DNA from: Scolecobasidium constrictum UM 578
Lineage: Eukaryota > Ascomycota > Dothideomycetes > Venturiales > Sympoventuriaceae
Reading direction: 5' to 3'
Assembly (NCBI GenBank): GCA_000611715.1
Contig: AZYM01000313.1
Coordinates: 1-64,000, forward strand
DNA: 64,000 bases
Under the pieces are notes generated by a model, which searched no databases, was not told the DNA's origin, and worked only from the letters and a program-made list of their open reading frames with translations. This document shows positions 1 through 12,149 of the stretch, piece by piece. Position numbers and translations under genes: made by a program. Every line of letters starts with the position of its first letter. The stretch's first letter is position 1.

Positions 1-214
1 GTTTAGTATGGGTGGGTGGGGGGGCTGGGAGGAAGGTGCGGGGCTTGCGCAGGCTGATGAGGAGCATGAGCAGAACACGGATTGGGCTGGATATGTGGAG
101 AAAGCGAGGGAGGGTGGGTTGCTGGAGGAGGTGGATCAGGCTGATAATGGCGCAGTCGATGAAGATCCGAAGGAATGGCTGTTCACCCAGAAAAAGGGCG
201 AGATGGAGACGTGA
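1..214 (+). CDS. 3' end of a gene truncated by the window start, product unknown
   Basis: An open frame runs from the first bases of the window to a TGA at 212-214. It encodes an acidic, hydrophilic tail with D/E-rich stretches and the ending QKKGEMET. No domain or membrane segment is visible. Such tails are common at the cytoplasmic C-termini of fungal membrane proteins, but that is only a guess. Reading frame and codon use look coding. The ATG at 8 is probably internal, because the frame is open upstream to the edge. Confidence 0.4.
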   Translation, partial: FSMGGWGGWEEGAGLAQADEEHEQNTDWAGYVEKAREGGLLEEVDQADNGAVDEDPKEWLFTQKKGEMET

Positions 215-821
215 GACATGTTTGCCGGATCTTTTGATACCCTATATCGCATAAGCAATATCATCGTTTCCTACAAAGCCACATTCCCTCCTACCGTCTC
301 ATGGGCCCGCAGCCAGCTTGTGCTGTAGACAAGTCAGCACCGGTGTCTTTCTCCGGCTCGACGAGGTCATTCATTAAGCCGGAGCAGATGGCACGGCACT
401 TTGAGCAGACGCTTGAAAGGGATCGCAGAACACATCATGCAATTTTGAGTACGTCCAAATGGCCTGGAGTCGGTCGAGGCTTCGATCTGGCGTAGCAGAA
501 TCTCAACCCTGCGGATGCTGGTCTTCGCCAATTCATTGGCACTGTGCCATCCAGCATAATCACCCTGAAACGACCGGCATCGAAGTGAAGTTTCTCGCAA
601 CGTAGTGAAGATCATAGAGGTAAAGAGGTGTCCTCTAGTTTCAGTCTGCTCTCTTGACTTCTACAGGTATCATCATGCATCCCGCCATACAATGCATCGC
701 AAGCATGCCATCATAAAAATACAAGCAAGCAACCACTCGATATCAATTTGCCGCAGACAGAACGCCCATCCAGGATCCCGCCCACTCATCAATCATCTGT
801 CTTTCCGATCGATCCAACTCC
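215..821. other. Intergenic region between the truncated gene and neutral trehalase
   Basis: This stretch separates the 3' ends of two convergent genes. Only short, non-conserved frames occur here. I see no repeat or RNA gene. Confidence 0.4.
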
Positions 822-3132
822 TCAATGGTCAAACTCCTCCATATCATCCAGCCCCAAGTCCTTGGTCGCCTTCAGATACGTGTCCCAGTCCGTCAACGCG
901 CCCAACGCACGACGCATGTGCGCATTAACAAAACTCATGCCAAGGACATAACTCGCATTGACCCATCCGAAGCCCTCCTTCGCGACGCCCTTGAAGTCAG
1001 CGCCCTGGTTACCGTACTCAGCCTCCACCTTGTGCGGGTCCTGCTTGCGCGTGACGTCGTACTTCTCGACCACGACGCCGTTGAAGTCGACGAACGCCTT
1101 GATGACCATGTACAGCCACTTGTAGCAGAGGCGCTGGGCCTCCTCCTCGAAGCCGTAGCGTTGCAGACCGACCCAGCAGAGCATCTGCTGAGGCGCCCAG
1201 CCGAAGGGGTAATCCCATTGGCGGTTGGGACGTGTGATGCTGATCTTTCCGCGAGACTTCTCTGTGCCGGACAGGAGACCGCCGAAGGCTTCAAGCTTGG
1301 GAAGAGCCTCGCTGACGAGGACAGAGGCTTGACGTGGCGTGCAGAGACCGGCCCACATTGGCCAGAAGGTCGTCGCGCACTCGTAGTCTGTCTGCTTGCG
1401 CTTCTCGGTATCGTAGTCGAAATACATGCCTGCCTCCTCGTTCCAGAGGTACTTGTCGATGAGCAGGCGGCGCTTGCGGGCGCGTCGGTCCCACTCTGCA
1501 CTGGTCTCGACATGTCCTGACTTCTGTCCTTTGGCAAGCCAATGATCTGGGATGGGTAGCTTGTCGTTGAAGATGGTGCGGATAGCACGGGCGATGTCGC
1601 ACTCGTACTTGTACAACAGAGAGTTAACATCGACAGTAGCAAGATCGCCGGCGCAACCCTCAAGGCGGTACGACGTGTCGTGACCAGACTCACGAACAGC
1701 GCGGTCGTGCACGAAGTAGTTGTCCAGCCAAGGCTCAGACACGCGGCGATGGTTGTATGCATCGACGAACTCCTCAAAAGTCATGTTGTACTTCTCCTGG
1801 AAGGGCTTGAGGATATGCGTGAAGTGAGACGCCTCCGTCTCGGGAGGTACACCAAAACCTCCTGCTCGGTAGCGCGTGAGACCAGTCTTGGGATCGTAGC
1901 GCGGAGGACTCATCCAAACGCTGTAGTACTCCTTGATGGCGGCGTACGTAGCCTCACGGAAGAAGTCGAGTGCGCCAGGTTCGTGCTTGATCCTTTCGTA
2001 GCATCGCAGTGCCATGTCGGTGAGGAAAGGTGGCTGCGAGCGGCACAGGTAGTAAGTGCGATTTGCATTGAGAATCTTGCCGTAGTGACGGATGCAGAAG
2101 CAGAAGTGCTGGACCATCGACTTGACCAGATCGACACGGTCGTTGAGGAGCAGACCAAGCGTCTCCATGTAGCTATCCCAGCCGTACAGCTCGTTGAAGC
2201 GACCGCCAGGGACAACGAATGGGAGACCCTCGAAGGTCTTCTCGCCAGTCTCCCCATTTACCACCTCTTTGAGCGCCACAGCGAGCAGACCGGGTGCATC
2301 GTTCAGATCGCGGACATAGTCGTCATCGTCCGGCGGGTCCTTCAACCACTGCACATCCAAATTCATGCTTGGATTCTCCTCAGCAACTTTGGTGTAGTAC
2401 TCGTACTGCTCGGGAGCACCGACTGGGATGTAGATACGAGGGCGTGGATTTGGCGTCCAGTCTTTTGGATCACGAGCGACCTGGCCAATGTTGCGACCAT
2501 CGATCGAGCGAGTAAGGCCAGGCCAGAATTCATCCTTCACCAGCCTCGACAAACGAGCCACAGGATTCTCGCTCAGGCGTGCCTCGTCTAGGACAACAGT
2601 CTTGCGGCCGTGATCTTTCGCCAGCGTGAGCTCCTGCAGCAAGTTGCTGAGCTTGTAGTTGCCACGCAGATCGAACTTGTTGTAGCCTCCAGACGCAGCT
2701 GTGCCCACAGTGAGCGTCTTCGGGCCCATGTCTTCAATGGTGATCTGCATGTTGTGGTCGGTGTCCTCCCTCTCCAGCAGTCGACTCAGGGTATCGTCGA
2801 CATTGAGGATGAACTTGAGAGGCTGCGAGCTCTTCTCATCGTGCGACTGACGGCGAGCTGGCTGCTTGAAGTCGGGGCCTAGCCAGTCGGTCGTGCGCTG
2901 CGCCGACTGAATGACCTTTGTTGTGTATCATTAGTCAAAGCCAGAGTCTGGCATAGTACATGCGGAGACTCACAGATGAGTAGGTGCGGACTCTGTCCTG
3001 CTTCCTATGGGAGTCGCCATAGTAGACGTGTGCCGCAGACAACGGGTCGATGTTGATGGTGCCCTGGCGCTTCACGGCAGTCATGCCATTCACAGTCCCA
3101 TTCTTGCTGTGCTCCGATTTCTGCGAGCTCAT
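822..3132 (-). CDS. NTH1: Neutral trehalase (GH37), cytosolic, PKA/calcium-regulated type
   Basis: The enzyme hydrolyses cytosolic trehalose to two glucose molecules, mobilising the stress and spore reserve. Two exons are inferred: 3132-2974 and 2915-822, with intron 2916-2973 (donor GTGAGT), giving 750 aa. The N-terminal regulatory part has a PKA-type RRQS site (S77) and the calcium-binding-like segment DTDHNMQITIEDMG (about residues 104-117), which mark the neutral rather than the acid or secreted class. Trehalase signature 1 is PGGRFNELYGWDSY (about 289) and signature 2 is QWDYPFGWAP (about 620). The conserved EYGNQGADFKG...EGFGWVNAS block follows near the C-terminus. There is no signal peptide. 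An AGGGG stress-element-like motif lies at about 3692-3697 in the upstream region. The length matches fungal neutral trehalases. Large open frames on the opposite strand are shadows of this gene. Confidence 0.95.
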
Positions 3133-4621
3133 GGATTGGCTTGCGTGTGCTTCAGTCCGCTCTGTGACGGCTGTGTATCTCTCTCTTCAAGCACGCGAAG
3201 TGCCCTTTATTAGGTAGCGCGGAGTAGTCGAGCGAAAAGTCAAAAAAAGCTGTGGTTGCTGCGCGTATGCAAGGGACTGAATGAACTAAATTAGCTTTTC
3301 GGTCCTCGTGTTCACAAATAGCAGCGAAGACGAGCAGTTAGGTTAGAAAGACGAGCAGTAGAGAGGAGAATGCGAGCGGAAGCGATGAGCAGGTCGTTGT
3401 TGTTGTGGTTATTTGCGAGCAGAGATGGGAAGTGCCGGTCAGAAGAAGTGGGTTGCAGGAAGTCATGAGCGATGATGTAGTGCCACAGAAAGCAGAAAGA
3501 ACACCCCACACCGCCAGCTGCATTCCCCAAACAATGAATGAGGAATCACCGCCAATTGTCCGCCTGACCATCGATGACTACTTCTATTTGACCATTGGCG
3601 GAATCACGGTCCGTTTTCACTCACGATGGTACTGAGGTTCCTAGTGTCTTGTCGTGGCTTTCGATTTCTCCTTCGTCAATGCTTGAGTGATCGAGGGGCA
3701 CCACGAGCAACATCACGATGCATGACAGAATTGGGCTGGACCCGCCCTAAAGTCCGCGCTGGCCCCGCCAATCATGCCGCCTGCCGTTCCTGAACCTGGC
3801 CTGCGGCGGCTGGACCCTGCAGACAGACACTCTGAGACTCGAAATCGTGGTTCAGAGTGTATCGTGTAGTCATCGCTTCCGTTGTCCTACGGGTTTGACA
3901 GACTAACGTGCAGTCATTTGACCTCTACCTGCGCTGTACCAGTGTTCAGTCAACCATTTGAGTCCCAAGTTGTGACACAGATTCGTCTGGAACATCCAGC
4001 GACCCTTCCGAGATCTCCAGCATGACTCGCCAAGATGGAGGAGGGGCAGTGAAAGGCACAATGGTGGTTCTATTGGACGTGTTCGAGGTCAAGGTCACTT
4101 GATGCCGATGTTCTGTTGGCGCATACTGGTGAGTTGCGATCAGAATTGTAATGTTATCTTCGCGCTGCAGGACTGTTGTGATCTCGCGGCGTGCTGGCCA
4201 TGTTCAGTGAGTCTTTCTGGCTGCGACTCGGATGACGCAAGTTGATCGCGCGACCATATAGTCTCACGTGCCTTCCAAGCACGATATATTCGAACGCACG
4301 AATAGCATATCAGGCAAAGGTCGCTGTCTTTCTACAAAGCCAGAGATCAGCCTTGTGCAAGGGGCGCTCTGTCAAGAATCTGGCGAATTTTCAGCCATGC
4401 ACAAATTGCAAATTTTGTTGTTGAGCGGTCTATCATGACCCTTATGATATTCGTATTGGTAGCAGTCTAGTCGTGATACTTGTCTACCCAAGACTCCCGC
4501 TTAATTCAAGAAGTTCAGTGATGCTGAAGCCATAAGCGCATGCCACCCCGTATCCGCAAGTCTCTGCTACAAGGTTTGAGCGAGAGCATACGCATCATCC
4601 ATCAAGGACGAAACCATACGC
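3133..4621. other. Intergenic: trehalase promoter side and MBF1 3' side
   Basis: About 1.5 kb upstream of trehalase and downstream of MBF1. Only short frames occur (for example 3405-3635), without recognisable domains or convincing splice partners. An AGGGG element near 3692 could be a stress-response site for trehalase. Confidence 0.35.
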
Positions 4622-5165
4622 TTATGCCTTCTTCTTGCCAAACACCTTCGGCTCGCCAATATTCTTTCCCCTCAGGTACACCTTGAGCACCCTCTCCATA
4701 TCACTCAAGACCTTCTCATTCGGTGCCGCGCTGCCTCGCTCGAAGTCCGCCACTACCGTGGGTGTCTGATTAATCTTCGTCGCCAGATCTTTCTGCGTCA
4801 TCGGCTGGCCCTTGTCGTTCTTCGCATCGGCACGCGCCTTCTTAATTGCGTTTCCAACGTCTACGCCCACGGTCTTGGGCTTGACGATGTCGTCGCTGCG
4901 GTCGACTTTGGTGAGGTGCTGGCCTTCGACGCCTTTGCTCTGTTGAGTCATCCGTTAGTACACAGTCACAACATATGATGTGGCAAGTATGAGGACTCAC
5001 GGCATTGGCTGTTGCGAACTTCTTCTCGGTGCTGATGGCGGCGCCTGATCGTCGTGCGGCGTTCAGTGCGGCATCGCCCTTGACGACCTTCTCCTTTGGA
5101 CCGCCAGCACCGCCAGTGCGAACCTTGCTACCAATCTTGGTAACGGTATCCCAGTCGTCAGACAT
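4622..5165 (-). CDS. MBF1: Multiprotein-bridging factor 1 (transcriptional coactivator)
   Basis: MBF1 bridges TBP and sequence-specific activators. In fungi it also protects translating, stalled ribosomes from frameshifting. Two exons are inferred: 5165-5001 and 4939-4622, with intron 4940-5000 (donor GTGAGT, branch-like ACTAAC, acceptor CAG), giving 160 aa. The protein begins MSDDWDTVTKIGSK, the typical MBF1 start. It carries the variable N-terminal MBF1 domain and then a Cro/C1-type helix-turn-helix from about residue 90 (PMTQKDLATKINQTPTVV...DFERGSAAPN). It ends in a basic tail, VFGKKKA. Length and order match the family, and phase is kept across the intron. It is expected in cytosol and nucleus. 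Confidence 0.96.
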
Positions 5166-6411
5166 CTTGTGTATGTAGTGGTTGTGTTGGATAAGATGAG
5201 GCTGTTGCGGCGTTTCGGAGGCAGATATGGGAAGATCTGCTTGCTTGCGAGTTTGCGTTTGTGTGGACGAAGTATTTGTGGTTGTGAGGATGTTGCCTTG
5301 GATGTTGTTGAAGAGAACACTTTATGTGAGTCGAAGACACAGGCTGAGTGACATAGCCAAAAGCTTTGGGCAGCTATGCGGTAACCCTTTGTGGTGGTGG
5401 AACCGCATCGAAGCGGTGGCGATGCAGACGTGACTAAGATCTGACTAAGCTCAATCTCAGGTTGCAGCTGGAGGTGGACTCTGATCGTTCCGTGCCCCTC
5501 AGGCAGTACTGCCATACTTCCTCAATATCTCATGCCTGTGTTGTCGAGCGACGGGTGATGGATAGACTAGAGTGTCTCGTGCGAAGAGCATCAATCTAAC
5601 GCTCGAACAGCTGCCCTCATCTTCTCGACCACGAGCGCACAGATCCCACTTTGCAGACGCCGACGAAGTTCATCAGATTCTGCAGCCAATTGAGCAACTG
5701 AGTTCCCAGCAGCGATTTGACCATTGAAACTGAATATGAGCCATGTCTGCTGGAGAGAAGCCGTCATTTAGCGTATGTGTGGGTATGGTCATCTCAACAA
5801 GATGCTAACACCAGACGAGGCTACTGTTCTTGGCCTTTGATCTCCTAGGAGGACTTCTACATGCTCGCATGCTCCCGGACGATGCAAGTGGCAATGGCCA
5901 TCAAAGTCGCGCACCGAAGGACGATACTATGTGACTGGGCAGCTTCAACACCTCATGTTGAGGCTTACGAGTGAAGGATAGACGCAAGGTCCTCTGTTGA
6001 ACGCTTCGGAGCTGGACTAGAAGAAGATATGGCGTCGAGCCAGTACCTCACAACTCTCAAATCCATGTTCTTGTCCTATCTTGCCATCTGAGCATAGGAA
6101 CACGCTATGTCAAGACTTGACGTCCCCATAGAGTGCAAGTGCGGGTATGTTTCTGTGGACTTTATACGCTCTTGCGTGGCCTCGGTTGGTATTAATTCTC
6201 TCATTCGACATGCATACGGCTCAATTTTGATCCTGACAGACTCTTTCGGAAAGCTCGGCCGAGGTGGATCCGTTATCTAAACGGCAATTTAGAGCTAAAA
6301 TATTGAGAGAAGCTGGTCAACTTGCGGCCGTTATAAGTCAATTGGTACGGAGGTAGGTCATATTGGTAGCTGTAACGGCCCGTCCTCATTCCACGACAAT
6401 CTATCGCAGCG
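5166..6411. other. Intergenic: divergent promoter region between MBF1 and the DLH-like gene
   Basis: About 1.2 kb between two divergently transcribed genes. Short frames here are not supported as genes. No repeat or RNA gene was recognised. Confidence 0.35.
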
Positions 6412-7209
6412 ATGGCAACTTGCTGTATTACCGGCTTCCAGTGGAACGGAGTGCCAACCGGCACTGAAGGACACCTGGGTGACCACAAGGCATACATCAC
6501 AGGCAACAATAAGCAAAGAGCTATCATGGTTATACATGATGTGTTTGGCTGGACATTCAACAATACTAGACTGCTTGCAGACTACTATGCCCGAGAGGTC
6601 GATGCAACGGTGTACTTACCGGACTTGTTAGCAAGCTCCGAGAAAGCGTCATCTGATCATTCAACTAATCCTTAATTCAGCTTTGGCGGCGAGATTTTGT
6701 CCCCAGAGATCCTCCGAGACGAGTCCAGACATAGCGAGATCGACCTTCCTGCTTTCTGGCAACGGAATAGCAAAGCGGTTCGAGCACCGGAGATTATCGC
6801 TTGCGCTCTTACTTTGCGAACTCAGTATCAACGTTTCGGCGCAATTGGCTTCTGCTTCGGCGGCTGGGCAGTGTTCCGTCTCGGTTCCAAAGCGCATTCA
6901 CCGCCTTTGGTCGACTGCATATCCACGGCACACCCTTCAATCCTCGAGGACGATGAGATGGAGAATGTAGCAGTGCCGGTGCAGATCATGGCAGCTGAGC
7001 ACGATGCTATGTTTCCCCTGGTGCGGCGGGAAGCAGCCAACAAGATCATCCCTCTGCAAGGCGTCTCATACGACTTTCAGTACTTTCCAGGTTCGAAGCA
7101 TGGATTCGCTACGCGAGGTGATGTCAACGATAAGCTGGGGAAGCAGGCAATGCTTCGTGCAGCAAGTGCTGCTGTATCGTGGATACGGTTGTGGTTGTAT
7201 GCAGAATAA
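6412..7209 (+). CDS. Dienelactone hydrolase family protein
   Basis: This is an alpha/beta hydrolase of the DLH type, whose characterised members open lactones such as dienelactone in aromatic catabolism. Many fungal members have unknown substrates. Two exons are inferred: 6412-6626 and 6681-7209, with intron 6627-6680 (donor GTTAGC, acceptor CAG), giving 247 aa. The junction restores the family motif YLPDFFGGE. The catalytic triad is visible: Cys in GFCFGGW, Asp in AAEHDAMFP and His in PGSKHGF. There is no signal peptide, so it is probably cytosolic. Length is typical for the family (about 240-260 aa). The GTTAGC donor is weak, but the phase and motif restoration support it. Confidence 0.85.
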
Positions 7210-8217
7210 CGTGCTCGGAGATGGCACCAAATCGGTCCTTTTTGACATTGTGCTGGGACGTGTCCCATGAAGCTGGGCCGTTTTGCTGCAGTCTTAGACC
7301 GCAAGAGTGCGAATGTCTCACCCGAGGCCGTAGCTCTGGTATTTGTCACAGGCATATGCCGCGCATAAGGCAAAGACAGTTGAGACCTGCAGTTTTCCAC
7401 TTCTTCAATTCTGGAAGTTGATCTTCAAGTGCTCAGCTCAACAGAGGTCAGAGTTCGGCCACCCTGGTGATTTGAATTTCGTTCTTGTGCTCGTGCATCA
7501 AGATGAGACGCTCAAGCGCGTAAGTCGTGCGCAGAATTATCCAGCAATATCAACAAATGCAAGAACAAGGTCAAGTACTTCGTATTTGCAGTTCTCCGAA
7601 CGCCCCCACGTTTCAACCGCAAGTCAGGGCCCGCGAGTCTGGGCCGTGCCCAATGCCATGGTCAGGCCATGCCGTGGCCTTTCCTTAAACCGAACCCCAA
7701 ATGATCGCTCTGCAACCCCGTTCCCTTCTCTCCTACACTCTCAAGAGCATGTGCGAACCACCATGGACCAGCGAATTTGACTTTTCTACCGACCAGGGGG
7801 CAGAAGCAAGGACACAAAGTCTTGGAAAAAACGGGAAATTGAGGAGTGCATGCCTGCCAGTGAAGCAGATTGCAGCGACAACAAACCACTGAATCCTTCC
7901 GGATGCAACTCTTCCCGCCGCTGGAATTTGCTCTCACCGGCTGGAGGTGATGAGACGGTATGCCAGCCCGGTACCTTGGAGCTGGTGCATATGCAATTCC
8001 AAAGATGCAGAAGGTCGATCAAACACCCAGAGCTCTGGTTGGCAGGTTGTACGACAGCTTCTGAGTACAGCAAGCTCGAGGTAATGATAATGTTCACACG
8101 CGCAGAACTTCCATCTGTGTTTTTGCGCCCACTTCTTTGATCAAACTCGTACTATACTTGATCTCCAGGCTTCACACAAGTATCATAATTTTCTTACGAA
8201 CAGATCATTGTTCAACC
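7210..8217. other. Intergenic region, no supported gene
   Basis: About 1 kb. An open frame at 7343-7780 (145 aa) has no recognisable domain and low-complexity composition, so I do not call it a gene. Confidence 0.3.
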
Positions 8218-8846
8218 ATGACCCAACACTCTTCAGATTCAAAGACAATGGCACACCATCACAGTCTGTTAGAGCTCCAGAGCCAACAAAGAGTACGTAT
8301 CACGGCTGTCACGTAATGGACCACGCTGACGGGCGTTAGCACATGTCTGAAGAGCATAAACAACTTCGAGCCGAGCAGCGGCAAGCAGGTCATGACAAGC
8401 GCTACTCTGGATCCTCATCAGCAGCATACTCCGCATACGTAGCTGAAGCCAATCGCATAGCACGCGCTGCAGACCATAATGTCGAAACGATCTTGAAAGA
8501 TGCCATGACCGGCCGACGCGAAGGCGAACCCATGCAACAATGGGTAGACGAGGCTGGACCATATCCGTACCACCAGAGGCCTGAGCACAACCATATTAAC
8601 ATACCTCCTGATCGATCTGGTCTGGCAATATCGAAGGCTTCAGGGTCGTGGGACCAGCTGGATGACTTGGACCACTTGACCTCAGGCATTGGAGAAGGAG
8701 CAGCACAGGCGGTGCACCAGCCAGATCGAACATTTGGGAGTGAAGTGACTCTCATAAGGAACAGTCGTACTATTGAAGGGGAAGTCGTCAGGGTAAGAAG
8801 GCCTGCTCGAATGAGAAAGCAGCGGCCGCATGGGACGCAAATCTGA
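8218..8846 (+). CDS. Hypothetical hydrophilic protein, 193 aa
   Basis: Not recognised. Two exons are inferred: 8218-8292 and 8340-8846, with intron 8293-8339 (donor GTACGT, branch-like GCTGAC, acceptor TAG). Phase is kept and upstream and downstream composition match. The protein starts MTQHSSDSKTM, has a Lys/Glu/Arg/Gln-rich stretch that may be helical (HMSEEHKQLRAEQRQ), a central region rich in His, Pro and Tyr, and a basic C-terminus (VRVRRPARMRKQRPHG). There is no signal peptide or membrane segment. The basic tail could be a nuclear or RNA-binding signal, which is inference. The first ATG has an AACC context just upstream, favourable for fungal initiation. Confidence 0.5.
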
Positions 8847-10823
8847 TATCTGCATCTATTCTGGCTATTTCAATCCCAGGTATGTCTTCAAGCCATGGTC
8901 GTGGAATTACATTGAGGCTTCAATGCCTGTGAACCTAAGCATAGACAAGCATCAAATATCATGAATGCATGAGTGGGTGAGGCGCCTTTAGTCCTGACAT
9001 ACATTCTCACGCAAGGCTGTCTTCCTTGACGCCGCCCGGAATTTAATTGCATGGGGTGCTCATCAGTTATGACGGTGCAGCAGAGCACGAACACGGAAGG
9101 GTAAGGCAAGCATGAGTGCTGCAGGGCATACAGTCAAAAATTTCATCGGGTGTAGCATAGAAGGCAGGCAGATTGTCACCAGGTGCTGGCTGGGTTACGC
9201 ATGAACAGGGGATACCACGCTAGGAACACAGCCCGAATTCCGCAGCTGTTCCGCGAGCCCAGCACAGTGTTTAAGGTACGGTCCGGCTTGGACCCAAATT
9301 GTCGGGCTCACTAAATTTTTAGCCTTCGAAATTGAAGCAGACAACTCGAGGAAAACGACTTGCAATTCGATCAGTTTCAAAGATTTCGCTCGAAAGTTCT
9401 CGAGCAACAATTGTGAGGGCACAAAGAAGAGCGATCTGCAGAGAGCGCCATGGCGCACGACTCGTGGCTCGAAGGATTCATCAGACGGCTAAGCTGTTTT
9501 CCATTATGCTGCATGCGGATCAAATTTCAGTCAAGACGGGGTAAGCGAGCTGCACGCCATGCTGATACGCAAGAATTGTGTTCTCCTACTGCAGCCATTG
9601 TCGAGCGTTGTCGAAACTTGATCACAGGTATGATCACGCCAGGAGGTACAAGCGTACGATGGCAAAGGGTCACGAACGCTGCTTTGTAGTTCGCGATCTC
9701 ACGATTCTCCGATTCGACGTCTAGGATGCTCACTGTATGTATTCCCCTTGAGCGATATGAGTGGCATTATGAACAGGGATCATGCCTTCTCGGACCTGGC
9801 TTGTGGTTGGGCCGCAGCGGTCCGGGGATGTGAAGAAGAGGATCCGCGGATGCGTTTACTCTGCAAGCAACACTACCATGAAGAAAGATGTCTGTCATTC
9901 ACCGAAGTTTTTAGCGAGCTGCTGGTGTGCTGCAGTTGCACGGCAGATTGGCGCCTTTAGTGCCATTCACCTGTACTTCATCTTCAGGGAGTTCAAGGAT
10001 ATTCCAAGGAGATAACAAACCAATTCAGAGCTCAATGATGACGAACCAGATCATCACCACGATATACTGTAGCATATCAATCTAGGAAGCTACTGACAGA
10101 TAGCTACCATTGCTGCAATCATGCTACAGAACAACTCTCTTCACACGATGGTGAGGTTGTGGCTACTCCTAATCCAGTCTAGCCCCTGGAAGCCTTCGTC
10201 CGCTTCTGCATCACATGTCTTCGAAGTCGATCTGAGACTGAGAGACCGGGCGGGAGCAAAAATGCTGTAAAACGTTCTCGTGTAGTAGCACTGACCATCG
10301 AGATTTCCATTCCATGACTTATGCCGTCACAAAGCCGCCCGCTTGGTCAGATTTCACGAACTCGCGATCGGCAAGATGCAATTGTCTCAGCCGCTAAAGC
10401 CACTTTGCAGGGCTCCAATGCGCCCTGCTAATGCGGAAAATATTGTCGATGTGATTTTGCGGGACTAGCGGCGCGACTCCGAAAAAGCAATGTGATGGCT
10501 CTCTTAAAGCACGGTCCGCACGGAGACCATACCTTGACGCTCATGTCATCGAGTCATTACCAAACGCTCGCGACTTGCGAGATGATGGCCCGATAGAAGC
10601 AGGCACAGAAGATTCGACGCTCCTCAGCTGCTGCCAAGGTGTACGATCTCGTTCCTGCTTCCCCGGCGCCTCAACGCTCTGTGGGGACATCCGTGCGTGG
10701 ACAATAAATGTGTCCCATATGACTACTTCAAGGTCCCTTCCCAGATCTGCTTTGTAAATGTCTGTCTGTTCGACTAAGCTCGTTGAATACTAGTCCAACT
10801 TTATCTGCAGCCCGCCTGGTGTG
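8847..10823. other. Long gene-poor stretch
   Basis: About 2 kb with only frames of 60-90 codons, none with a domain, coherent codon use or credible splice partners. I see no tRNA or transposon hallmark. Confidence 0.3.
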
Positions 10824-11591
10824 ATGGCCAGTCAGACTGCAGATCCCAAGTCGTTCGCGTGTGAGAACGGAGGACAAGCAGCGAGTCCTCGGACCCATAA
10901 CAGACTCGTAAGTATCGCGAACAATGTCGAATCGCAAGCAGAGGTATGTCAAATGTCCAAAATCGATTTTCAATACAAAGACATTAACCTTGGCCAGAAC
11001 ATTCGCGCAGTCACAGCCAACGACATCGAGAACTATTGGGAAGGATTACGTGACGTCAATCGAAGACTTGCTTGCTCTCTCGGACCCAGGTCAGACAATG
11101 CCGAAACATGCTCCAGCTCTTCGGATGAGTATGCACGATATTTTGAGACGGCCGATCAGGCCCGAGATCGAATCGACGGCGAGAATCGAGACAGCTTGAA
11201 GCTATACAAGATTATAGCAAGCAATGAGACGCCCTTCGAAACATGGCAAGCCGCAAGGGGAGGGTTGTCCGAGCGGCTGTACTCTCGATCAGCTGGAGCG
11301 GAGCACACCGAAATTATTTCATCATCACAATCCGCCGCGCTGGAGGTCCGCGAAGGCAAACAACGGCAATTGAGCGCTGGAAGCAACGTCAGCAATTGTG
11401 CACAACTAGTAGAGATATACCAGTCAGGATATATCGAGGCGGATACATCTAGTCCTGATGAGATACCTTTGGAGCTGTTGAAGAAGTCTCTCGTCATACG
11501 TAATGGACGCAAAAGATCAGCAGAAGGAGAGGTAAGGGTGGACAGGACACACAAGTCGCGAGTCAAAAAATCGATTAGAAGCAAGCGTTGA
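10824..11591 (+). CDS. Hypothetical protein with basic C-terminus
   Basis: Not recognised. The frame is open from the ATG at 10824 to the TGA at 11589-11591 (255 aa). An internal segment, 10944-10997 (54 nt), has strong intron signals (GTATGT donor, ATTAAC branch-like site, CCAG acceptor) and is a multiple of three. The spliced product would be 237 aa in the same frame. The protein is hydrophilic and Ser/Glu/Arg-rich. It ends in dense basic clusters (RNGRKRSAEG, KSRVKKSIRSKR) resembling nuclear localisation signals. No signal peptide or membrane helix is visible. Function is unknown. Confidence 0.45.
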   Translation: MASQTADPKSFACENGGQAASPRTHNRLVSIANNVESQAEVCQMSKIDFQYKDINLGQNIRAVTANDIENYWEGLRDVNRRLACSLGPRSDNAETCSSSSDEYARYFETADQARDRIDGENRDSLKLYKIIASNETPFETWQAARGGLSERLYSRSAGAEHTEIISSSQSAALEVREGKQRQLSAGSNVSNCAQLVEIYQSGYIEADTSSPDEIPLELLKKSLVIRNGRKRSAEGEVRVDRTHKSRVKKSIRSKR

Positions 11592-11771
11592 TCTGCTGTT
11601 GATCATGTGTTGGTGGCCCAGTCCATTTGCTCGGTCGCTTCCCTTTGTTCGTATGGCACAACTTGTTTGTCCTCAGCTATTATAATTATACCCCATCATC
11701 AAGGGCCACTGCGCTTGCGACTTCGCGCAATGGTAGCCTTCGAGATCAAGCGCGGGATGACTTCCCTGAGA

Positions 11772-12149
11772 TCATGCTCGGGATGTCTCTCCCTCGTCAA
11801 GCTCTTTCTTCTGATCGACACTCTCGGCCGTGAGATCCTGCTTCGTCTCCTGCATCTTGCCGTCCAATTCGGAAGTGACGACTGAATCGACTTGGGTGGT
11901 TACTGTGACTCTACGGTTCTCCTTGCCACCAGCTGCATCAGACTCCTTCACTCCCTCGCCTGCTGCCCCTTCACGATTAGAGTCGCCACCATCTGCTGGC
12001 TCCGGTCCCACGTTCTCGACCTCGACCGTGACTGTCGTCTTCTTGCGCTCTTGAGTGACCTTCTTGAATGAACCTCCGAAGGCAAGAACTGAACCTTCGT
12101 CAACGTCGTTGTAGCTCTTCGAATCCTTGGAGCTGCGATTTGGGCTCAT
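11772..12149 (-). CDS. Small acidic/polar hypothetical protein, 125 aa
   Basis: Not recognised. The start at the ATG ending at 12149 gives MSPNRSSKDSKSYND. The frame continues upstream only through a non-ATG codon. The product is highly charged, with repeated Thr/Val stretches that may form strands (TTVTVEVENVG, RRVTVTTQVDSV) and Glu/Lys-rich segments. It has no Cys, membrane helix or signal peptide and looks largely disordered. It lies tail-to-tail with the hypothetical gene ending at 11591. Possibly real, given codon-like composition, but without family evidence. Confidence 0.4.
   Translation of the reverse strand: MSPNRSSKDSKSYNDVDEGSVLAFGGSFKKVTQERKKTTVTVEVENVGPEPADGGDSNREGAAGEGVKESDAAGGKENRRVTVTTQVDSVVTSELDGKMQETKQDLTAESVDQKKELDEGETSRA

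Noticed and set aside
825..2591. Long plus-strand open frames opposite the trehalase gene (825-1520, 1680-2591)
   Set aside because: They are antisense shadows of the trehalase coding sequence with no domains of their own.
7343..7780. A 145-codon plus-strand frame as a gene
   Set aside because: Low-complexity, no family features, overlapping frames of similar length on the other strand.
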